Assembly: GCA_020205615.1 (NCBI GenBank)
Contig: CM035167.1
Coordinates: 134,678,568 to 134,742,567 of the forward strand
Length of the DNA stretch: 64,000 nt
Direction: 5' to 3'
DNA from: Panax quinquefolius
Taxonomy: Eukaryota; Streptophyta; Magnoliopsida; Apiales; Araliaceae
In this document: positions 48,000-57,675 of the stretch, one piece after another
How the letters are laid out: every line of letters begins with the position of its first letter
How positions within the stretch are numbered: the first letter of the stretch is position 1
Made by a program: the position numbers and the translations under genes
The notes under the pieces: generated by a model
What the model was told of the DNA's origin: nothing
The model's database searches: none
What the model saw: only the letters and a program-made list of their open reading frames with translations

Positions 48000-48510
48000 G
48001 TTGTGAGTTTGGATACAAATATATACCAAGCATGTACGTCACAATGACACCTTATATAAAGGTATAGTCAAAACTGCTTTTAGAAATTAGAATCTTTGGG
48101 AAGTGCTTTCGAAACCTTCGTATATGGGAGGCCATGCTTTTAGGTTATGGTAAATATCATATGGCCCGCAGAATTATCCTTGGTTGACCTAATAGACCCC
48201 AAAGAAAAACGAGAAGATTACTATCATATTCTTCCCAATGGTGAGTCTTCTCTTGACATATCATTATCTCCATGCCTCTAATTGGGTATTATACTCCAAA
48301 CAAACACCAAGATTATATAGGTAGTGCTTGTAAATATACTCGGCAAGTGGATGAAGACAACCATGTCTTATGATAACACGAAGTTTGTATGTCACTAGAC
48401 ATCTTGTATGATAGTGACAAAACACCCTTCCAAAGTTGGGTTCGCTCACCCTATTTAATTCACCAAAAATAACTATTAAATGATGTATAAAATACAACAC
48501 ACTAAAGCCC
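48000..48510 (-). other. L5/L6-specific LTR segment with partial ORF (copy in L6)
   Basis: Reverse-strand counterpart of the 53,880-54,290 segment. The frame 48,264-48,500 encodes RVIIRHGCLHPLAEYIYKHY and LYNLGVCLEYNTQLE, clearly related to the L5 ORF but truncated by changes. It is absent from L1, L3 and L4. Confidence 0.55.
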
Positions 48511-49027
48511 TCAATAAAATTATTTTCATACTCTTTAGGGAGAACCTCAACAACTATAGACCACCGATTCTATTCCCTTGTTATCCCCATTTCAACCCAA
48601 ATGCTACACTTTTATTAACGAAAGGAATTGTGAAACAAAAGGGTGAGCACAACTAGCTCAGTAAAGAATATTATGACTAAAGATAAATAAATTATCAATA
48701 GTCTTCATCAGTAATAAATCGAGATTTAGAACATATGGTAGATGATAAAACTTTTCAAACATAGGTTCCAGCGGAACGAGCAATCCATTAAAAGAGTCAA
48801 ATAGACTATAAAGTCTATTGTCTTCTCCACGTTAAAAGTCCACCAACAATATTTTATCCCTGTAACATCAATCAACAGTTCCTTTCCACAATCATATGAA
48901 TAACTCATAATCATAATTGTGATTCTAAATTTCTCTTCTCATCCGGAATGAAGATAATTTTCATCACCGTCTTTACACGAAACATCAAATATCATGGTTA
49001 TACCAAATCACAGTTCTGCTCATAATC

Positions 49028-49310
49028 ATACTAATAAATTCATCTTTACACCCACGGGCCAAAGATATTCATCAACAGTTCATCTTTACACTACAAAGTA
49101 AAGATATTCAACAATAGGTCATCTTTGCATTACAAGCCAAAGATATTCATCAATAATTCATCTTCTGCACTACAAAGTAAAGATATTCAACAACAAAGTC
49201 ATCTCTTTGCATTACGAGCAAAAGATATTCATCAATAATTCATCTTTGCACTACAAATGCTAAGATATTCATCAACAAGTCATCTTTGCACTACGAGCCA
49301 AAGATATTCA
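49028..49310 (-). repeat. Hairpin-core minisatellite of L6
   Basis: About seven units of 35-45 bp of the form TCATCTTTGCACTAC(G/A)AGCCAAAGATATTCATCAA. The best units keep ATCTTTG-10 nt-CAAAGAT perfectly. Two further diverged units are at about 49,370-49,530. The 104-aa plus-strand frame through here is repeat-derived. Confidence 0.75.
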
Positions 49311-52300
49311 TATATCAAAGAAATACATAATCATTTGAAGTTATATAACAATAATTATAACCGTGTTGATCAATTCACCTTTGCACTTAAGCTAAAAATA
49401 TACAATTGTAAATTCAATGGTCATGATCATACTACCAACAATTCAACTTTTGCACTCTCGCCAAAGAGAACCTATAGTCGCGATCATACCAATAATCTAC
49501 CCATCTTTACACTCAAGTCAAAGAGAAATATTATCATTAGGGTTATAAGAATGTTATATAAAATAATATAATCAAAACATGGTTTTAATTTCAAGAGTAA
49601 GATTCATAAATCAACGATAATTTGGTCGGAGAAGAAACCAATTTGTCGTGAATAGTACCCCGTATTAAATACATAAAAAATCAGTATCGTGCATAGTAAC
49701 TTCGACACGAAAAGATAAAGTTTCATAATAAAATTCATATCCATATTTATAACACCTTAATCCAAATGTTATAAATCACTTAGAAATCTCATAATCTAAT
49801 ATTATAATAATATTTTAATCATTTCTAAAACTTATAAACAATTTAATTAAATTGTTTACACTTTACTAATTAATGCATTTAATCATCATAAAATGCCAAA
49901 CTCATAAGATTTCATCACCAATAACCAAAACCCGATCAAAAATCTGCATATACCTCATATATGATTCTCAAGCCATAAAATCATATTTTCCAATTTTCTT
50001 ACTTCACATAACATATTTAATTCATTTACTCATAACTAGAATATTTTCATGAAAAATACCAAATCAGTTCCAAAAATATTTCTTTTCTGGGATTTAGCAT
50101 AACATAGTCCCATATTGAACATATATTTTTTTCAAAATTTTAAAAATTCATTTACTATTTTCATATGGCCAAAACCACCGAATATTTAAACATTTATCAT
50201 AAATTATACTTTTATCCAAAATTCTGAAATTTACACGGTATACTGATATTATATATATGTACTCCCAATAAAAATTTCATCAATTTTGGAGTTAATCACA
50301 AGGAGTTATAAATAGTTACTTTTAAAATAGTCTTTTCTCATAAAATCCATAACTCCTAATCTATACATCCAAAAATCGCCATTTTTGGACACACTCTAAA
50401 ACTCATCAAAATATCATTTCAAATTTTTTCAGAATTTTGAAGGTTCGGAAAAATTTCGAAACTAAAACATAATAACCCTTAAAATCCCTTACTATCCCTT
50501 ACCTCAAAAGAAAAGAGCTTGACATTTGGAATAATTATTGAAACGAACTTGCACCGTATAGCAATACTCAAAGTATACTCAAAATACTCACAAGAATATG
50601 CTCGATAATATAGAGAGAAAACTTGAGTTTACGGTGTGATTTTCAATTCTAACCTAAGCACCCTATTTATAGGAAAATACTTGAACACAAAGCGAAAATT
50701 TAATAAAATATTAATATTTATTATTTTTATTCCAAAGCACACTTATTTTGCTTCAAAACCTCAGCCACCAAACAGCCCACCTCACAAGACTTGCACAAAA
50801 ATGTTTTTGTTATTTAAATTATTTTAAACTTCCAAAAATCAATTATTTTGAGCTTCGAACTTCAATAATTCATAATAAATAGCCCTTTTATCAAAAAAAT
50901 TTGAATTTCGCAAGTTTTTATAGGAAATTCAATTCTCTACAACTTTTGCAGAAGAAAGATTTTCCAAATTCCAAGCAGAAATTGACCAAATCCCAAAGCA
51001 GACGATTTTACGATTACATAATCAAATTTCGATCAAGAAATGGGGTCCACCGGACATGTTTAACATGTTTTAAACATTTATTGTAACAAAAATATTCTTC
51101 CTCCTCATATACTCATAATTCCACATTTACTATAAAAATATCACCATTATTATATTATTAAAATAATATATTTAAATGAATTATTTTATCGAGAAAAAGA
51201 TAAAATATTAATTTTCAACAATTGTCACTTTAAAAATTTTCTCCATCTATATCCACATAAATAAATATTTTTCTCATCATAAAAATTAATAATTAATTAT
51301 TCACAAATAATATTACATAATCACAATATTAACAACTAATCAGGTTCCCAGAAAGAGGGGCTTTCAATAAGAATTTCTCCTTCTTGCGCTTGATTAGGTG
51401 ACCAAACCTCTCCTGAAGACAGAACTTTCTAGGCATTGCCAATAATGTTATCCAATAATATTATTCAGATAATATGAATTATTGCTAGATAATGGAAAAT
51501 CTTTGTCTTGACAATTATTGAAACAACAATAATATAAAATATCAACGTAGCAATTATTGAATCAATAAAATAAAATATTGAACAGTAATTACCGTAACAA
51601 TTATCGAGTAATGCCTTCTACGAAAAAAAATTATCATGCTTCATGAATAGTACTCGTGAATAGTACTTCGTGAATAAAGAATAATAAGAACTCGTGAATA
51701 GAACTCATGAATAGTAACTCATGAATAGTAATTAAAAAAATTGAATACTTTTATTTCATAAAAATTCGGTCTTACATACAGTCAAGTCTCTGCTTCTACA
51801 AGTACGTCTTAACATTTTCCTATAAATAGTGGGCTAAGTTAGAATTGAAAATCACACCAGAAACATAAGCTTTCTCTCTTTCTCTCTCTATATTATCGAG
51901 TATATTTTGTGAGTATTTAGATCTTTTGAGAGTTGTTATTCAGTGCAAGTTTCTTTCGGCTTTACATCCGATATTCCGGTCAGAAATACTGCTTTTTTGA
52001 GGTAGGAGATTTTAAGGGTTATTATGTTTTTCAGTTTCATAATTTTTTCGACCTTTAAAAATTCTGGAAATATTTGAAATGATAATTTGATGAGTTTTCT
52101 AGATTGTGTCCAAAAATGGCAATTTTTGAATATATAGATTAGGAGTTATGAGTTTTATGGGAAAAGACTATTTTAAAAGTAAACCCTTATAATGCCTTGT
52201 GGTTAACTCCAAAATTGGAAAAAAAATTATTGGGAGTACATGTATATGATAGAAGTATACTCTGTAAATTTCGGAATGTTTGGACAAAAGTACAATTTAT

Positions 52301-52919
52301 GATAAATGTCTAAATATTCAGCTGTTTTGGCCATATGGAAAATAGTAAATGAATTTTAAAAATTTTAAAAAATATATGTTCAATATGGGACTATACTCTG
52401 CTAAATCCCAGAAAAAAAATATTTTTGGGAATGATTTGGTATTTTTCATGAAAATGGACTAGTTATGAGTAAATGAATTAAATATGTTATGTGAAGTAAG
52501 AAAATTAGAAATTTGGATTTTATGGCTTGAGAATCCTATATAAGGTATATGCATATTTTTTATGAGGTTTTGGTTATTGGTGATGAAATCTTATGAGTTT
52601 GGCATTTTAGGATGATTAAATGCATTATTTAGTAAAGTGTAAACAATTAAAATAAATTATTTATAAGTTTAAGAAATGTTATTCTTTCAATATCATTATA
52701 CCGAAATATTGGTATGGATTTTATTGTGGAATTTCTACCTTTTTCATGTCGGGGTTACTATTCATGAATTACTATTCATGAGTTACTATTAACGAGTTAC
52801 TATTCACGACAAAATTGGTTTCTTTTTCTGACCAAATTATCGTTGATTTATGAATCTTACTCTTGAAATTAAATCCGTGTTTTGATCATATTGTTTTTAT
52901 TATCATATATAACATTTTT

Positions 52920-53312
52920 ATAATCTTGGTGAAGAAATTTCTCTTTGACTTGAGTGTAAAGATGGGTAAATTATTGGTATGATCGTGACTATGAGTTCTC
53001 TTTGGCCAGTAGTGCAAAGTTGAATCGTTGACTGGTATAATCATGACCATTTAATTTATAATTGAATATCTTTAGCTTAAGTGAAAAAGTGAATTGATTA
53101 ACATGGTTATAATTATTGGTTATATAAATTCTGAAATGATTATATATTTCTTTGGGATATTAATATCTTTGGCATGTAGTGCAAAGATGACATGTTGTTG
53201 AATATCTTTCTACCAGTAGTGCAAAGATGACTGTTGTTGAATATCTTTGGCTCAGAATAAGAAAGATGAACTACTAATGAATATCTTTGGCTCGTAGTGC
53301 AAAGATGAATTT
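52920..53312 (+). repeat. Hairpin-core minisatellite of L5
   Basis: Diverged units from about 52,920 and regular units from about 53,164 to 53,312, for example ATATCTTTGGCTCGTAGTGCA followed by AAGATGA at about 53,281-53,308. The array lies about 1.1-1.5 kb downstream of the L5 TATA box. Confidence 0.75.
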
Positions 53313-53906
53313 ATTAGTATGATTATGAACAAGAACTGTGATTTGGTATAACCATGATCTTTGATGTTTCAGGTAAAGACATGTGATAAAAATTATCTCC
53401 GTCTTGGATGAGAAGAGGAATTCAGAATTACAATTATGATTATGAGTTATTCACATGATTGTGGACAGGAACTTTTGATTGATGTTACAAAGATAAAACA
53501 TTATTGGCGGACTTTTAACATGGAGAAGATAATAGACTTTATGGTCTATTTGACTCTTCTAATGGATTGCTCATTCCGCTGCAACTATGGTTGAAAATTT
53601 TTATCATCTACCATATGTTCTAAATCTTTGATTTATTACTGTTAAAGGCTATTGATAATTTATTTATCTTTAGTCATGATATTCTTTACTGGGCTAGTTG
53701 AGCTCACCCTTTTGCTTCACAATTCCTTTCAGGTAATAAGAGTGTAACTGGGTCGAGCGGGGGTAACAAGGGAATAGAACGGTGGTCTTTAGCTGTGGAG
53801 TTCTCCCTAAACAGTATAGAAAAGTGTGTTGTATTTTATACATCATTTAGTAGTTATATTTGGTGAATCAAATAGGGTGAGGCAAACCCAACGATAGAAG
53901 GGTGTT

Positions 53907-54275
53907 TTGCCACTATCATACAAGATGTCTAATGACATACAACCTCGTGTCATCATAAGACAGGGTTGTGCACATCCATTTGCTGAGTATATCCACGAGC
54001 ACTACCTATATAATCTTGGTGTTTGGTTGAAGTATAATTCTCAATTAGAGACAATGGAGATAATGATATGTCAAGAGAAGACTCACCATTGGAAAGAATA
54101 TGATAGTAATCTTCTCGTTTTTCTTTGGGGTCTATTGGGTCAACCAAGGATAATTCTGTGGGCATATGATATCTATCATAACCTAGATGCGTGGCCTCCC
54201 ATGTACGAAGGTTTCCTTGAGCACTTCCCAAAGATTCTAATTTCTAAAACAGTTTTTGACTATACCTTTATATAA
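53907..54275 (+). other. 122-codon open frame near the 3' end of LTR L5, unrecognised
   Basis: Encodes MPLSYKMSNDIQPRVIIRQG..., with Trp-rich HHWKEYDSNLLVFLWG and WPPMYEGFLEHFPK. Nothing known to me matches. A homologous but damaged version is in L6 (about 48,000-48,510), while L1, L3 and L4 lack the segment. It may be a captured fragment or chance coding in non-coding LTR sequence. It ends 195 bp before the LTR end. Confidence 0.35.
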
Positions 54276-54470
54276 GGTGCCATTTTGACGTGCTATCCAA
54301 GGTTGGGATGAGAGTCACAGTTGTTATATATTTGTATCAAAACTCACAGCATATGTGTTGTTGTATTTTGCACGATAATTGTTGTAATAAAGTTGTAGTT
54401 ATTTTCTGTACCATGTATTTGGCGACTCAGAATAGGTTGGGTGGAATGGACCTATTTTGGGGTCGTCACA

Positions 54471-54603
54471 GACCTGCTCTTACAAAAGTTCTTTGTTGAG
54501 CCTGCTGCAACACGTATGTCAAAATGAGATGATTCAATGCAGAAATTTCAACCATCTTAATTTCAGTTTCTTGAACAGCATTTAGAAGACTTGTCAACTC
54601 TAC
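54471..54603 (-). pseudogene. SYP81-like syntaxin pseudogene, downstream exon fragment
   Basis: SYP81 is the plant Qa-SNARE (Ufe1/syntaxin-18 group) of the ER-Golgi retrograde route. After an AG acceptor (GATACAG, exon from 54,603) the minus strand encodes VELTSLLNAVQETEIKMVEI and SALNHLILTYVLQQAQQ, matching the family's VELTNLLD..QTETKMVEMS and ALNHLM.THVLQQAQQ, as recalled, just before the SNARE heptads. A 2-nt deletion after QQAQQ shifts the frame. Restored by eye, the next codons are E, L, L, stop, E, Q, where the family has IE.LYEQ. It is cut at 54,471 by LTR L5. The transmembrane end is missing. Confidence 0.8.
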
Positions 54604-54725
54604 CTGTATCAACAAGAGAAGCATTTGTGCTGTATAACTAACCCATGAATTACAAGTAAAGACTTCAGAAGTCGCATAGAAGAGATACTTGTGCATACGT
54701 TCCTCGGACATTAAATAATAACCTG

Positions 54726-55420
54726 TAGGGGTGTAAACGAATCGAATCTCAGCGAACACCTTTATGCTCAGATTCGGCTCGACTCGAAAAAATTGAACTC
54801 GAATTAATTCGACTCGGATTCGATAAGGGGTTTATATTTTTACGCCAGATTCGGCTCGGATCATTACTCGGACCTACTTGGCTCGAAAGTACTCGACTCG
54901 TTTACAAAGCGAGTTACTCATGAGCCTTCAAATCGAGTTTCGAATATGAACAATTTCACTTAAAAGTGAACCACTACATACTAAATTGGTTACTTAACTA
55001 ATATTTATATATATAATTTTTTCACTTTTATTTATGTATTGAAATTATAAATAATGTAATAAAAATTGATATTCAATTCATTGATTTATTCAAATACAAG
55101 TTTACACAATTTCATACTACACTTTATAAATTATAAAAATTGATACAAATATCACATATTTAGCTTACTAGCATGGATAAAACCAATATTCGAATATGAT
55201 CCATCGAGCAGGTATCGATTATGGTTCGAGAAAAAATGAAATACTCGAACCCTAATATGAGCGAACACTGGTATGCTCAAATTCGACTCGTGTATCATTA
55301 AACAGAAAACGAGTATGGATCAGATTCGACTCGGATCAACTTCGAATTCGAGCTTTGGATCATATTTTCGAGCCGATCTCAAGTCGAGTACCGAACTAAT
55401 TGGCTCGATTTACACCCCTA
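54726..55420. mobile_element. hAT-like non-autonomous transposon in the SYP81 pseudogene intron
   Basis: 695 bp with terminal inverted repeats TAGGGGTGTAAACGA and (reverse complement) TAGGGGTGTAAATCGA. The flanking 8-mers ATAACCTG (54,718-54,725) and ATAACCTA (55,421-55,428) match at 7 of 8. The interior is rich in TCGACTCG/GCTCGA words near both ends, with an AT-rich middle. No transposase frame. Confidence 0.8.
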
Positions 55421-55425
55421 ATAAC

Positions 55426-55708
55426 CTACAGTGCGAATGTTTAATCATCCAAAAGTTGTTGCTGGACTCTAATAGGATTTGCTTGAATAACATCAGGCTC
55501 CTTGACATCTGAATTGATAGTCTCCCTTAGGCTGTGTTTGCGAGTTTTATTTCGGATGGAAGGGGAAGTGATGGGATGGGAAAGTTCTTTCTCCAAAATT
55601 TTTGGAAAGAATTATGTTCCCTTCCCATCCCTTCCCTTCCCCCCAAATTAAAAGTCACAAACAGTCCATTAACTCCAAACTTTTAATATTTGAATTATCA
55701 GTGGAATC
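55426..55708 (-). pseudogene. SYP81-like syntaxin pseudogene, upstream exon fragment (split by a MITE)
   Basis: With the MITE at 55,530-55,668 and one TTA removed, the minus strand reads DSTDNSNIKSLELRETINSD then VKEPDVIQANPIRVQQQLLDD, matching the family's PD.IQ..P.R.QQQ.LLDDET.ALQ linker. Two nonsense changes follow at once: the Glu codon after LLDD is TAA and the final Gln codon is TAG, both one substitution from the expected codon. The donor GTTATT follows at 55,425. The fragment is truncated at 55,708 by the LTR of element C. No earlier exons are in the window. Confidence 0.75.
55530..55668. mobile_element. Tourist-like (PIF/Harbinger) MITE in the SYP81 pseudogene exon
   Basis: 139 bp, ends GGCTGTGTTTGCGAGTTTT and (reverse complement) TGGACTGTTTGTGACTTTT, flanked by TTA on both sides (55,527-55,529; 55,669-55,671). 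The TTA/TAA duplication and the GGnCTGTTTG-type ends fit PIF/Harbinger MITEs. Its removal restores the reading frame. Confidence 0.65.
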
Positions 55709-57675
55709 TGTTGTGGCAGGCTTCTGTCAGGAATGAATAGATGAAGAGAGGAGCTAGCCGTTGCAAGTGACCATCAAACGCAGCGTTTCAATCATGTTCG
55801 TAGTAGTTATCCATTAAAGTTAGCAATAAACACGTGTAAGAAGCTTATTGGTGAGGGTTGTTAGATGACAGAGAATAGATTGCTCTGGTGACAGTATATA
55901 GGTGACTAGAATTGTCCTTGGATGCTATGAAAAAAGTTATATGAAATTTCGTATTTTATCTTCTCTTTAATTTCCTTGTTTTATCTGTCATTCTATATCT
56001 GTGTTGTGACAAGTGGTATCAAAGCATCTCCTGGGCCATTCATGGCGGATACAACGACCAAGGTGAGCCTTCAAAAGCATGAGAAAGAACTCAAAAGCTT
56101 AGAAGGCAAAATTGAGAAAATACAAGAGCTGATGGCTAAGAATCTTGAACAAACAACCGCACAAATGGGCGCATTTGGAGAACAAATAACCCAGATCAAC
56201 CAAAGGTTACAGACCGGCAGTGAAGAGATTACCCAGAAAATTACAGAGGCCATGGCGGCGTTCCACCGATCGGAGAAGGAGAATATGGCCACAAGTGCTA
56301 GTCACACATTTCCAACTCAGACAACCACCCCCTCTGTATCTCTCGAACCACTACCACCATTTCCAACAACAGTGTCTCTACAGCCGTCACTACAATTTGG
56401 GACAACCGCTACTCTTATTCCGGCCACCAAAACGAGTGTACCTGCCCTAAACATCGGTATAAGGTCAGATACCAACCAACAAAACTCTTATTGTGCCTCA
56501 ATACCTCCAATTACTCAACCTCCTTCTATAGTATCCATATTGGACCCAGTCGGTAGAACCCAAGTTACGTCTCTCAATAACTCTAGGACAAACAGAACAA
56601 TACCTTACACCATTCCTATGTTAGGATGGTACTCACAACCCGATCCACTCGGAAATACTAGTCCAATGACTGCCCCCAATTTGACTACGAGCCCAGTTAC
56701 TGCAACATACACCTATAGCCCCTCAACACAACATATACCAACTCACACCACCAACTATGGACAAACTCACTTAAATACCTCATACTCATCTGCAATTCCA
56801 GCTTATAATCCACACTTTGCACAAATACCAGCCACAATACCAGCCTACCAAGTACCCAATCATTCTCCTTCGTCTAATGGACCTTATCCTTGGTATCCAT
56901 CGGCAGAAGTACATCAACCCAGAAATTTCTCCAACCCCTTTCTACCATTTCCCATTCCTAAAATGGATTTTCCCCACTTTGAAGGTAAGGATCCTTGAGG
57001 TTGGCTAAAGAAATGTGAGAAATTCTTTCAACTTAACTCCATGATAGACCCGAAATCTAAAGTGTTGTATGCTGCACTATATTTAGAAGGAGAAGCTGAT
57101 TTTTGGTATCAATCCTTACAAGATGAAAAACCTTGGCTATTGTGGGAGGAATTTGCTGACTACATCTGTCAAAGATTTGTTAAAGGAGGACATGAAAATT
57201 TGATAGGACAGTTTAACAAATTGGTTTAAAGAGGAAGGGTAGATGACTATATCAAGAGATTTGACGAATTGAAGGCATATATGATTAACCAAAATAAAGG
57301 GTATACTGAAGAATATTTCATTGAGAGTTTTCTAAGTGGCTTAAAGGAGGAGATAGCCGCTGCCTTGTACATGCTGAGACCACCCACTTTGAGAGAAGCT
57401 ATCAACCAAGCTAGGAGACAGGAAGTTTATGTAGAATCCTTGGAAAAAAGGGCTCATGGTGCATTCAAAGCTGGAGGGAAAGTCAATCCAAGGAGTAAAC
57501 CATATCTGCAATGCACAAGGAACTGTTTCAATCAGCGAAGGAAGAAGCAAGACACAGGTCATTTCCAATCAAGAGACTTACCACAACTGAAGTGGCAGAA
57601 AGGAGAAATAAATGCTTATGCTACCACTGTGATGAAGTGTACACCCAAGGGCATGTGTGTAAAAGAAGCACATCT
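55709..57675 (+). mobile_element. Element C: 5' part of a Ty3/gypsy retrotransposon, truncated by LTR L7
   Basis: The 5' LTR is 55,709-56,011 (303 bp; TGTTGTGGCAGG ... TGTTGTGACA) with a TATA-like GTATATAGG at about 55,894. The PBS is TGGTATCAAAGC at 56,014-56,025. Gag follows from 56,042. At 57,676 the sequence passes into LTR L7, so pol and the 3' LTR, if present, are beyond the window. The element itself interrupts the SYP81 fragment. Confidence 0.85.
56042..57675 (+). pseudogene. Element C gag
   Basis: Starts at ATG 56,042 (MADTTTKVSLQKHEKELKS), just after the PBS. The frame extends upstream to 55,976, but that part is LTR/PBS. An N-terminal coiled coil (about residues 5-60) is followed by a long Thr/Pro/Ser-rich stretch, then the gag domain: PKMDFPHFEGKDP, ALYLEGEADFWYQSLQ, FVKGGHENLIGQFNKL, SGLKEEIAAALYM. 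Two in-frame stops interrupt it, TGA at 56,996-56,998 (Arg in relatives) and TAA at 57,227-57,229 (Gln in relatives), both C-to-T type. A frameshift near 57,505 moves the zinc knuckle (CYHCDEVYTQGHVCKR) to another frame. Packaging function is lost. Confidence 0.85.

Larger units (their letters stand above)
47880..51776 (-). mobile_element. Long solo LTR copy L6 (family A), inverted inside L5
   Basis: 3,897 bp, minus orientation: plus start TGTAACGCCCCCAAAATAGG, plus end TTCGGTCTTACA. Minus-strand TATA box at about 50,663-50,672. Same subfamily and almost the same length as L5, which it interrupts shortly upstream of the L5 TATA box. Flanks TAGCA and TACAG do not give a clean duplication. The hairpin minisatellite is at about 49,028-49,310. 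The ends of L5 and L6 form long inverted repeats. Confidence 0.8.
46698..54470 (+). mobile_element. Long LTR copy L5 (family A), plus strand, split by nested L6
   Basis: The two parts 46,698-47,879 and 51,777-54,470 together make 3,876 bp. The start TGTGCAGACCTCGAATTTTATG corresponds to TGTAAGACCCCGAATTTTATG of L8; the end is GGGGTCGTCACA. TATA box at 51,821-51,828. No PBS or coding interior adjoins. The 5-mers at its two ends (ATCAA, GACCT) do not match, so there is no target duplication, and SYP81 sequence present on the right is absent on the left. The insertion was therefore accompanied or followed by deletion or recombination. Confidence 0.8.
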
